Shown here one piece after another: positions 18,034-24,790 of a stretch of 24,790 nt of DNA. The position numbers and the translations under genes are program-made. The stretch is from NCBI GenBank assembly GCA_964395915.1, contig CAYNDB010000027.1, forward strand, positions 1 through 24,790, in the 5' to 3' direction. The stretch's first letter is position 1, and each line of letters starts with the position of its first letter. A model generated the notes under the pieces. It did not search any database. It saw only the letters and a list, made by a program, of their open reading frames with translations, and was not told where the DNA came from. The stretch is from CAYNDB01 sp964395915 (GTDB lineage: Bacteria; Nitrospinota_A; UBA7883; JAJRTC01).

Positions 18034-19155
18034 ATGTCATTTGCAGTAGAAGCGGACTCGTTTACGCATGTACAAATTGAGGATGTAATAGATTTTCTTA
18101 ACGACATCCCGTTGGCCGGAAGCGTTGTGTCCAAAACAGGTGAAGTGATCCATCTGAACGAAAAAATGTCCAGCATAGTTGGATATAACCACGGCGAAGA
18201 AAAGTTTAAGTGCGGCTGGATAAACGAAGACGGAGATGCGTCATGCCCGGATTGCGCGGAGGCCATTACTCTCGACGGACGGTGCCTTATTTCAAGAGAA
18301 AATCAAGCTGTATCCTTATTGGCCGCCATACGTATTCCACAGGCGGACAACATTCTTGTGCGCATATATTCCGACAGTTTAACAATCGCCCCTGAAGAAG
18401 CTGAGCGGACAATCAATCAACTGCTTGATTTCGCAAATCCGACCAACAAGTATAGCAATGAGGCCAAGTTTTCATTTTTGAACGAAGACGGTCTTACATC
18501 AGTGCGGGTGAATGATATCGTCGAGTCGGTGACAAGATTACCGGAACTGTCCCATGTAGATACCGAGAACAGGATCGACGCGAGCCAAGTCATAGAATTA
18601 ACCAGCCCGATAATACTCCGCCAGATGATACTCAACATTTTGATGGAGTTGGGTAAAATCGACATACTCGGTTCCATTGTTATCAAAAACATGCGTCATG
18701 CTGTCCCGGCGGACGAAAATTTATCGCATCTCCTGTCATTTCAGGCGAAAAGCTTGCGCGCGCTTGGCAAAAGCAAGTCCAGCGAACTTACCGCCATGGG
18801 GTTGCGCCTGAAGATTTTCCGCAAAAATTTGACAATGGCGACAGGATTAGAGGTGGACGCTCCCATTGTATTCCGTGAAAACGACATGATCGAGGTGCAG
18901 TTCTCAATCTCCAACCGGCTGAACAGGGCCGCCATGGACACCTCCGAGAACGATAATAATATCTACAATAATCTTTCAGCGAGAGAGCAGGAGATCGTTG
19001 AGATGGTTCGCTACGGATACGACAACATGGGTATTTCCCAAAGGTTGGGGATTACACATGCCACGGTAAAGCAACATCTGAAGGCCATCTATCGCAAAGC
19101 TGGTGTGAAAAACCGTGTTCAACTTATTTTCAAAGACGCGCCGCCAACCCCATAG
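18034..19155 (+). CDS. LuxR-type regulator with PAS-like and degenerate histidine-kinase domains
   Basis: 373 residues from ATG 18034. Residues about 15-112 look like a PAS sensor (PLAGSVVSKTGEVIHLNEKM) holding four cysteines, C60-x10-C71-x2-C74-x9-C84, that could bind a metal or Fe-S cluster. Residues about 122-136 (ERTINQLLDFANP) resemble the second DHp helix of histidine kinases, and 157-293 follow a HATPase layout (VNDIVESV, LRQMILNIL like an N-box, a G-box-like ELTAMGLRLKIF), but the phospho-histidine helix and the DxGxG nucleotide box are absent. Residues 313-373 are a clear LuxR/FixJ HTH (LSAREQEIVEMV, ATVKQHLKAIYRKAGVKNR). It is probably a one-component transcription factor, cytoplasmic, with no membrane segment. 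The HTH is certain; the kinase ancestry is inferred by eye. Confidence 0.85.
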   Translation: MSFAVEADSFTHVQIEDVIDFLNDIPLAGSVVSKTGEVIHLNEKMSSIVGYNHGEEKFKCGWINEDGDASCPDCAEAITLDGRCLISRENQAVSLLAAIRIPQADNILVRIYSDSLTIAPEEAERTINQLLDFANPTNKYSNEAKFSFLNEDGLTSVRVNDIVESVTRLPELSHVDTENRIDASQVIELTSPIILRQMILNILMELGKIDILGSIVIKNMRHAVPADENLSHLLSFQAKSLRALGKSKSSELTAMGLRLKIFRKNLTMATGLEVDAPIVFRENDMIEVQFSISNRLNRAAMDTSENDNNIYNNLSAREQEIVEMVRYGYDNMGISQRLGITHATVKQHLKAIYRKAGVKNRVQLIFKDAPPTP

Positions 19156-19163
19156 CGGTGCGC

Positions 19164-19242
19164 TGGTCAACCCCCTCTGACCAATTTTGCCCCTGGGCCG
19201 GCGGCTCGGATTACGTTCCGTCGGCCCTTTCCAGCTCTTTTT
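19164..19242 (+). terminator. Tandem hairpins after the LuxR-type gene
   Basis: First hairpin: TGGTCA (19164-19169) and TGACCA (19178-19183) with an 8-nt loop, followed by ATTTT. Second: GGGCCGGCGG (19195-19204) and CCGTCGGCCC (19218-19227), ten pairs with one G-U, 13-nt loop, then TTT and, 7 nt later, TTTTT (19238-19242). The second is a strong stem; the interrupted T-tract makes it a good but imperfect intrinsic terminator. Confidence 0.65.
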
Positions 19243-19372
19243 ATTATCTTATATTTATCAGGCCAGAATATCTTATCTACATTGTTCTCATCCAGTATGG
19301 TAAAAAATATGTATATGAAGGAACAAATAGATACGCTATTTAGCTTTCCATGGGAAGTTACAGATATTAAAT
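19243..19372. other. AT-rich leader of the SDR gene
   Basis: 130 bp without a gene. It should hold the promoter for the SDR-PBP pair, because the hairpins lie upstream. The best I can find is a poor TTGTTC near 19283 with an AT-rich region about 17 nt on, so no promoter is called. Confidence 0.3.
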
Positions 19373-20116
19373 ATGAACGAAAGCAAAAAAGTCGCCCTTG
19401 TAACAGGAGCGGCTCTTAGGGTTGGCAGGTCGATAACGAAGGCTTTGGCCGCAAAGGGATATCGGGTCGCCATTCATTATCGCAGCTCGCAAAAAGACGC
19501 AACCGACCTGGCGAACGATATCAACAGCGAATACGGTCAAAAATCGGCAAAAACATTTAAGGCGGATCTTAACAATACAGAAGCTGTGAAAACTCTCCCG
19601 CGCGATGTTCATGAAGCCTTCGGCAGGTTGGACATTCTCGTAAACAACGCTTCCATATTTGAAAAAACACCGCTGGGGCAGATGACATATAACGATATAG
19701 AACGATATCATGCGACCCATGTGCTCGCTCCAGCGACATTGTGCCTTGAGTCATCGAAATGGTTGAAAGAAGCAGGGCCTGGCCATATTGTAAACATGGT
19801 GGATGTGTACGCCGATTATCCTAAAAAAGGCTATCTCCCATACACTGTCTCAAAAGCCGGCCTCAAAGCCCTGACAAGGCAGCTCGCTGTGGAGCTTGCG
19901 CCGGATATACTTGTCAACGCCATCGCGCCAGGAGCTATACTGGAGCCTTCAGGAGAGGGGCATGGGGATAATATGGAAGCAATTATAAATAAGGTGCCTC
20001 TCAAAAGATTTGGCAAACCTGAGGATATCACGAAAGCGGTCCTCTTCCTGGCCGAGGCTAAGTACATTACAGGTCAAACCATCGTGGTCGATGGCGGCAG
20101 GTCTCTTAACATCTGA
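19373..20116 (+). CDS. Short-chain dehydrogenase, pteridine reductase (PTR1/FolM) type
   Basis: 247-residue NADPH-dependent SDR, cytoplasmic. The N-terminal TGAALRVGRSI and IHYRSSQKDA segments match the PTR1/FolM form of the cofactor site (Arg in the glycine loop, H-Y...R-S for NADPH). ADLNN and LVNNASIFEKTPL follow the same subgroup. The catalytic set is D144, Y157, K161, with Asp where most SDRs have Ser; the 13 and 4 residue spacings equal those of Leishmania PTR1 (Asp181/Tyr194/Lys198). It ends with the usual GQTIVVDGG. The likely reaction is reduction of dihydropterin or dihydrofolate; a generic SDR role remains possible. The class A PBP gene follows after 22 nt, but no functional link is obvious. 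Confidence 0.85.
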   Translation: MNESKKVALVTGAALRVGRSITKALAAKGYRVAIHYRSSQKDATDLANDINSEYGQKSAKTFKADLNNTEAVKTLPRDVHEAFGRLDILVNNASIFEKTPLGQMTYNDIERYHATHVLAPATLCLESSKWLKEAGPGHIVNMVDVYADYPKKGYLPYTVSKAGLKALTRQLAVELAPDILVNAIAPGAILEPSGEGHGDNMEAIINKVPLKRFGKPEDITKAVLFLAEAKYITGQTIVVDGGRSLNI

Positions 20117-20138
20117 AAGATAATAAAGATAACTGAAA

Positions 20139-22133
20139 ATGGCCATTACTATACTTCGAAGCAAGGTTTCGATATTTTTTCTAGCGTTATCAATGCTGAC
20201 AGGAGCCGCATTCGGCGTCATGTTCTCGATGTATCAGGATCTGCCGGAAATAAATGCGCTTGAGGAGCATCGGCCAAATGTTGTCACAACTATTTTAGCC
20301 GAGGATGGCCAGAAGATTACCGACCTGTATATTGAAAAACGTATTAAAGTCCCCTACTCCGCCATGCCGCCAAACCTTATAAACGCATTGCTGGCTACCG
20401 AGGATACGGAGTTTTTCAATCATAAGGGAATAAGGTTCATGAGCATCTTGCGGGCGCTTCTCGTAGACATACGGCTGGGCAGAATGGCTCAGGGCGGGTC
20501 GACAATTACTCAGCAACTGGCCAAGCAACTTTTTCTTACGCCAAAAAAGAATTTATCAAGAAAGATCAGGGAAGCGCTTCTGGCGATACAAATCGAAAAA
20601 ATATATACGAAAAAGGAAATACTGGAACTGTACTGCAACCAGATATACCTTGGCTCCGGCGCATATGGGTTCGAAGCGGCCGCACAGGTTTACTTTGGCA
20701 AGTCGGTTGAAGAACTGTCACTTGTCGAATCGGCGCTTCTGGCCGGTCTTCCCCGCGCGCCCAGCCGCTATTCTCCGTTAAACAACCCCAAGCTCGCAAA
20801 ACAGCGACGCAATATAGTATTAAGCAGAATGAGGCTTGAAAAGCTTATATCAAAAGAAGAGGAAGAGGCGGCAAGCCTGGAGCCTGTGCGCTTTAAAGAA
20901 AAAGACCCCAAGGAAAATCTGGCAAGATATTTCACCGAATCTGTCCGCAACTACCTGATAGGGAAATATGGCGAGGATCGCGTGTATAAAGAAGGCCTGA
21001 CCGTTACGACCACACTGGACATCGACATGCAGGCCAAGGCCAAGAAAGCCGTTGACGACGGTTTAAAAATAGTTGCCAACCGGATAAAGCTTTCGAGGCG
21101 ATATTCCGATAACGCCACACCGCAAGCCGCGCTTGTGGCGCTCAGACCGGAGGACGGGGCAATATTGGCTATGGTTGGGGGGGCTGATTATGACAAATCA
21201 AAGTTTAACCACGTCACGATGGCCAAAAGACAGCCTGGATCAGCGTTTAAGCCGTTCATCTACATAACCGCGCTGGAAAATGGAATGACTGCGGCAGACA
21301 CGGTTATAGATTCTCCTGTTTCATATCCCGATCCGTCAAAAGGAGGAGCCTGGAAACCTGTCAATTTCTCCAAACGCTTCTACGGGCCAGTAACGTTGCG
21401 CAGGGCCCTCGAGTCATCTATGAACGTCGCCACAGTTAAAATACTCGATCGAGTGGGGATAGACCCGGTTATTGAAATGGCCGGTCGTCTGGGCATACAG
21501 TCCAAGTTACCGCCATACCTCTCTTTGGCTCTTGGCGCCGCGGAAGTTAGCCCGCTTGAAATTGTTTCAGCCTATGCGACGCTTGCCAACATGGGTATAA
21601 GAACGGCGCCTTACTATATAAAATCCGTTCGAAATTCTGATGGTGAAACACTTGAGGAACATTTGCCTGACATGACCGATGCTGTAAGGCCTGTCGTGGC
21701 GTATACAATAACAAATATGCTTGAGGGAGTCATTGAGAATGGAACAGGCAAGATAGCCAAATCCCTTGGGATGCCGGTAGCCGGCAAAACAGGCACAACA
21801 AATGATTTCCGTGACGCATGGTTTGTGGGTTATACACCCGGCTTGGCGGCTGGAGTATGGATAGGTTTTGATGATAACAGACCATTGGGGCCGGGAGAAA
21901 CAGGCGGGCACACAGCAGGCCCCATCTGGACGAAGTTTATGGCGGAAGCGTTAAAGCACAAACCGGTAAAGGACTTTATCGCCCCGGAACGAATTGTTGT
22001 GAAAATAATCGACCGTGAGACAGGAAAGCTCGCCACCAATCTTTGCAGAGATACGATAGCTGAAGTTTTTATTTCCGGAACTGAGCCATTGGAATTCTGT
22101 CAGGCGGAGCAACGTGATGATAACAGGCTTTAG
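20139..22133 (+). CDS. mrcA: Class A penicillin-binding protein 1A
   Basis: Bifunctional peptidoglycan synthase, anchored in the inner membrane by a segment at about 9-30 and active in the periplasm. GT51 glycosyltransferase motifs: catalytic E88 in ATEDTEFFNHKG, GGSTITQQLAKQLF (119-132), RKIREALLAIQIEK, and GLPRAPSRYSP. Transpeptidase motifs: S368-A-F-K371, S427-M-N429, K550-T-G552. At 664 residues it is the compact form: the linker (about 215-300) is too short for the extra domains found in the roughly 850-residue E. coli PBP1A. A seven-G run at 21177-21183 lies in the well-conserved MVGGADYD stretch and does not break the frame. Assignment to PBP1A rather than another class A type is by overall resemblance. 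Confidence 0.94.
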   Translation: MAITILRSKVSIFFLALSMLTGAAFGVMFSMYQDLPEINALEEHRPNVVTTILAEDGQKITDLYIEKRIKVPYSAMPPNLINALLATEDTEFFNHKGIRFMSILRALLVDIRLGRMAQGGSTITQQLAKQLFLTPKKNLSRKIREALLAIQIEKIYTKKEILELYCNQIYLGSGAYGFEAAAQVYFGKSVEELSLVESALLAGLPRAPSRYSPLNNPKLAKQRRNIVLSRMRLEKLISKEEEEAASLEPVRFKEKDPKENLARYFTESVRNYLIGKYGEDRVYKEGLTVTTTLDIDMQAKAKKAVDDGLKIVANRIKLSRRYSDNATPQAALVALRPEDGAILAMVGGADYDKSKFNHVTMAKRQPGSAFKPFIYITALENGMTAADTVIDSPVSYPDPSKGGAWKPVNFSKRFYGPVTLRRALESSMNVATVKILDRVGIDPVIEMAGRLGIQSKLPPYLSLALGAAEVSPLEIVSAYATLANMGIRTAPYYIKSVRNSDGETLEEHLPDMTDAVRPVVAYTITNMLEGVIENGTGKIAKSLGMPVAGKTGTTNDFRDAWFVGYTPGLAAGVWIGFDDNRPLGPGETGGHTAGPIWTKFMAEALKHKPVKDFIAPERIVVKIIDRETGKLATNLCRDTIAEVFISGTEPLEFCQAEQRDDNRL

Positions 22134-22174
22134 CCGGTATTGTAAGCTGGCCGAAACCTTATGATAGCTTAGCG

Positions 22175-22228
22175 TTTACATTTATACTATTTTTTGCTAT
22201 GACTATCTGTTAAACAATTTTATGACTT
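22175..22228 (+). promoter_or_regulatory. Candidate promoter with TATGACT repeats before the receiver-TPR gene
   Basis: TTTACA (22175-22180), 17 nt, TATGAC (22198-22203). The -10 box is part of TATGACT (22198-22204), repeated as TATGACTT at 22221-22228. Read on the other strand these are AAGTCATA and AGTCATA, like the half-sites at the LuxR-type promoter. The rest of the 146 bp gap (22134-22279) is AT-rich with no clear terminator. Confidence 0.4.
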
Positions 22229-22279
22229 CCTGTATTAATATAATAATCTTCAAGCTACATCGAATATAGAGGAAAACTG

Positions 22280-23836
22280 GTGATATTTCTTTTGGCGTCC
22301 TCCAAAAACCACGAGCTAAAGATTCTGAAGGACTATATTGGCCGTCTCCCTTATAAAAACGAGAGCGTCAGCGTTGAGGCTGTAAGTAACGGCGAAAAAG
22401 CCTGGGAGCAGATTGAATTCCTTTATCAGAGAAGACAAAATATCGACCTTATTGTTTCCGCGGAGGACATGGACAACGTCACCGGAACCGAGCTTACGAA
22501 AATGATCCGTTCAGACAAAAGGTATCACGATATCCCGGTCATACTCTTTGCCTCTGAGGTGACAAAAGAATTGGCGGCGAAGGCCAGGGAATACGGGGTG
22601 CGAGCATGTATCGTGCAGCCTTTCGGCTTTCAGAATTTCTACGATTCTTTAACAAGGATTGTAGATGAAGACATCGCCCAAAAAGAAGAGGACCGGAAAA
22701 ATAATCTGATTCATTTGTTTGAGGAGACCACCTATGAACTGGACGAAAAGTTAAAAAAGGTCTATTCAAAATCAATGGAGCAGATAAGAACCATTCTGAG
22801 GCTTGCGCCATGGTCTGGATTTGGTCAGGTTTCCATCGCCAAAATACATTGCGGCAGAAATAAATTTGAACTGGCCTTGCCGATATTGAAAAACGTTATC
22901 ATGGACAACTTCAAGATGAAGGAAGCCCATGACCTTCTTATGCTCTGTTACAAGCGTCTCGGCAAAGCTTTCGAAGATACATCGGAACTTGATCTACGCG
23001 TAAAAGGAAATCCAAACTCCGCGTCGCTTAACCAGCTTCTCGGTGAGTCGCTTTTGCGGGATGGAGATTTTCTGCGCGCGGCAAAATATTTTAAAAAAGC
23101 AATCGAGCTTCATAAAAAGCATGACTCGCCAAGATTGAAAGCGAAATCCCATGTTGGGCTTGGTGAATCCCAAATGACCCAGGCGGATGAAGAGAACAAA
23201 CCGGAGCTAAGAGACGAGGCTGTGGATAATTTTAAAGCAGGCAGGCAAATCGACCCCCAATTGATGAGCGCATATTTTAACCTGGTGACTGTTTACAGGA
23301 AAATGGGAAATGAGGATATGGCCAGGCAAACATATCAGGAAATGCTAAACATCGCTCCGGAAACAGCCGAAGACTGGATGACCATGTTCGAAACCTATTT
23401 AGCCGAAGGCGATATAAATAAGGCTAAATATTCTATCCACAAAGCGCTTGAGCTGGCCCCTGACGACCAGACAATAACTATCACCGCCGGCAAGAAATAT
23501 ATGAGGCAGGAAATGTATGACGATGCGCTGGAAATGTTCGAAAAAACCAAGAATATAAATCCATCCGACCTGCGCATATATAACTACCTCGGCATATGCT
23601 TAAGACGCCTGTCGAAACATGGCGAAGCGCTGGCGGCCTATACAAAAGCGCTGGAAATCAACCCATCAGACCCGTCAATATATTTCAACATGGGACGGGC
23701 TCTTGAAAGCCTGGATAGAAAACCTGAGGCGATAAAACATTATAAAGAGGCGTTAAGGCTCGACCCTGAGCTGGATATGGCAAGCGAGTTTATTGAAAAG
23801 CTTTCCGACGACGCGCAGAAAGAGCCTCCTTCCTGA
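22280..23836 (+). CDS. Pseudo-receiver domain protein with TPR repeats
   Basis: 518 residues, no signal peptide, so cytoplasmic. Residues 1-130 fold like a CheY receiver (IFLLASS, IDLIVS, GTELTKMIRSD, DIPVILFAS, ACIVQPF), but aligned to CheY the acidic pair is A6-S7, the phospho-aspartate is A61, the Thr is A91 and the Lys is Q113. It therefore cannot be a normal phospho-receiver. Residues about 195-510 hold several TPR units, including YNYLGICLRRLSKHGEALAA and YFNMGRALESLDRKPEAIK near the end, a protein-binding scaffold. GTG start at 22280 with AGAGG 7 nt upstream. It overlaps ispF by one base, but the partner process is unknown. Confidence 0.85.
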   Translation: MIFLLASSKNHELKILKDYIGRLPYKNESVSVEAVSNGEKAWEQIEFLYQRRQNIDLIVSAEDMDNVTGTELTKMIRSDKRYHDIPVILFASEVTKELAAKAREYGVRACIVQPFGFQNFYDSLTRIVDEDIAQKEEDRKNNLIHLFEETTYELDEKLKKVYSKSMEQIRTILRLAPWSGFGQVSIAKIHCGRNKFELALPILKNVIMDNFKMKEAHDLLMLCYKRLGKAFEDTSELDLRVKGNPNSASLNQLLGESLLRDGDFLRAAKYFKKAIELHKKHDSPRLKAKSHVGLGESQMTQADEENKPELRDEAVDNFKAGRQIDPQLMSAYFNLVTVYRKMGNEDMARQTYQEMLNIAPETAEDWMTMFETYLAEGDINKAKYSIHKALELAPDDQTITITAGKKYMRQEMYDDALEMFEKTKNINPSDLRIYNYLGICLRRLSKHGEALAAYTKALEINPSDPSIYFNMGRALESLDRKPEAIKHYKEALRLDPELDMASEFIEKLSDDAQKEPPS

Positions 23837-24312
23837 TGCCGCGTATAGGCCACGGGTTCGACGCGCATTGCCTCACAGATGGAAAACAGCTTATTCTTGG
23901 CGGGGTATCCATTGAATTCCCCAAAGGCTTGCTGGGGCACTCCGACGCCGATGTTTTGACACACGCTGTTTGCGACTCGCTTTTGGGCGCCGCGGCGCTG
24001 GGGGATATCGGAAAGTTTTTCCCGGATACCGATGATAAATACAAAAATATTTCAAGCCTTACACTTCTTGAGAAAGTTTGCTCTAAAGTGATTAATACCG
24101 GATATGAAATCGGCAACGTTGATGTTACAGTAGCGGCCGAGGCTCCACGATTGTCGCCACATATACTTTTAATGCGCCAAAACCTCGCCAAAGCCATGAA
24201 GATTGATATCGATCAGGTTTCTATAAAAGCGACAACAACTGAAGGGCTTGGATTTACAGGACGAGGCGAGGGAATAGCCGCGTGGGCTGTGGCTCTTTTG
24301 ACTGACAAATAG
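23836..24312 (+). CDS. ispF: 2-C-methyl-D-erythritol 2,4-cyclodiphosphate synthase
   Basis: MEP-pathway enzyme that cyclises CDP-ME 2-phosphate to MEcPP, releasing CMP, on the way to isopentenyl diphosphate. 158 residues, normal for the trimeric family. The N-terminal RIGHGFDAH supplies metal ligands D9 and H11, with H43 in GHSDADVLTHAVCD the third. IGKFFPDTD and the C-terminal TTTEGLGFTGRGEGIAAWAV are family signatures. The usual motif is G-x-D-x-H and is kept here. The start overlaps the preceding stop as TGATG. IspD is not in the window; the gene is followed after 3 nt by gltX. Confidence 0.97.
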   Translation: MPRIGHGFDAHCLTDGKQLILGGVSIEFPKGLLGHSDADVLTHAVCDSLLGAAALGDIGKFFPDTDDKYKNISSLTLLEKVCSKVINTGYEIGNVDVTVAAEAPRLSPHILLMRQNLAKAMKIDIDQVSIKATTTEGLGFTGRGEGIAAWAVALLTDK

Positions 24313-24315
24313 ACC

Positions 24316-24790
24316 ATGAGTAAAACAAGAGTCCGTTTTGCGCCAAGCCCCACAGGCTCATTGCACGTGGGCAACCTGCGCACCGCGCTTTTCAACTGGC
24401 TGTACGCTCACAAAACAGGCGGCGCTTTCATTCTCCGCATAGAGAATACCGACATTGAGCGCTCCAATCCGGAAGCTGAAAAAGAATTGATGTCCTCACT
24501 TCGCAAACTTGGCTTGACCTGGGATGAAGGGCCGGATATCGGCGGCTCTTTTGGACCGTACAGGCAGAACGAGCGGGGTGAACGTTATAAAAACGCTGTC
24601 AAACGATTACTGGAAAGCGACGCTGTGTACCTATGCTACTGTTCGACAGAAGAGCTTGAGAGTGAACGCAAGGCCTTTATCGCCGCTAAAAAACCTCCTC
24701 GATACAGTGGGAAATGCAGGAATTTAACCGATGAAGAGCGATCAAGATATGAGGGCGAAGGGATTGCCCCGTCATATCGTTTCAAGGTTG
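24316..24790 (+). CDS. gltX: Glutamyl-tRNA synthetase, 5' part (cut by window end)
   Basis: Class I synthetase charging tRNA-Glu; 158 residues are visible of an expected 460-500. RFAPSPTGSLHVGNLRTALFNWLYA contains the HIGH-type motif (HVGN), followed by R41-I-E-N-T-D46-I-E-R-S, where RIEDTD is usual. C107-x-C109-x24-C134 matches the zinc site of E. coli GluRS, but the fourth ligand position (His in CRH) is Asn136 here. GluRS rather than GlnRS is supported by the CxC...C zinc domain and general match. ATG lies 3 nt after ispF. The KMSKS loop and anticodon domain lie beyond the window, so intactness cannot be judged. Confidence 0.95.
   Translation, partial: MSKTRVRFAPSPTGSLHVGNLRTALFNWLYAHKTGGAFILRIENTDIERSNPEAEKELMSSLRKLGLTWDEGPDIGGSFGPYRQNERGERYKNAVKRLLESDAVYLCYCSTEELESERKAFIAAKKPPRYSGKCRNLTDEERSRYEGEGIAPSYRFKV

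Noticed and set aside
21177..21183. Seven-G run in the PBP1A gene as a phase-variation or frameshift site
   Set aside because: The frame is intact and the run encodes the conserved VGG motif; no sign of slippage.

Overview
The window looks like chromosome from a diderm (Gram-negative type) bacterium of moderate GC. It carries a periplasmic chaperone pair with export signals, a class A penicillin-binding protein, PBP2/RodA, the MEP isoprenoid enzyme IspF and a radical SAM/DUF2344 protein of the TIGR03960 type. That mix fits lineages such as Nitrospinota, Nitrospirota or Desulfobacterota better than enteric bacteria; this placement is inferred from gene content only. No rRNA, tRNA, CRISPR, IS element or prophage signal was seen. 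Genes are tightly packed with short overlaps.

Left half, minus strand, reading from 9339 down to 144: mfd, a GT2 glycosyltransferase fused to TPRs, a parvulin lipoprotein, a SurA-like parvulin, a PP-loop tRNA sulfurtransferase-like protein and a NifS/IscS cysteine desulfurase. Four of the five junctions overlap or are separated by 12 nt or less, so this is probably one operon. It combines DNA repair, envelope protein folding and sulfur transfer to RNA.

Middle, plus strand, 9465 to 17465: dusB, a phosphomannomutase/phosphoglucomutase, mrdA (PBP2), rodA and the radical SAM/DUF2344 gene. mrdA-rodA is the elongation wall-synthesis pair; the radical SAM gene is translationally coupled to rodA through an overlapping TTGA.

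Right part, plus strand: a 568 bp AT-rich spacer (17466-18033) with a good promoter and an inverted repeat, then a LuxR-type regulator. This regulator has a four-cysteine PAS-like domain and a decayed histidine-kinase core. A double hairpin follows, then a pteridine-reductase-like SDR, a class A PBP, a response-regulator-like TPR protein whose receiver domain has lost all key phosphorylation residues, ispF and the start of gltX, which is cut by the window end.

The most unusual content is the pair of apparently phosphorylation-independent regulators (17995-19155 and 22280-23836). Each has AGTCAT-type half-sites in its upstream region, and they bracket a cell-wall polymerase. This may be a small non-canonical regulatory module; that is a hypothesis.
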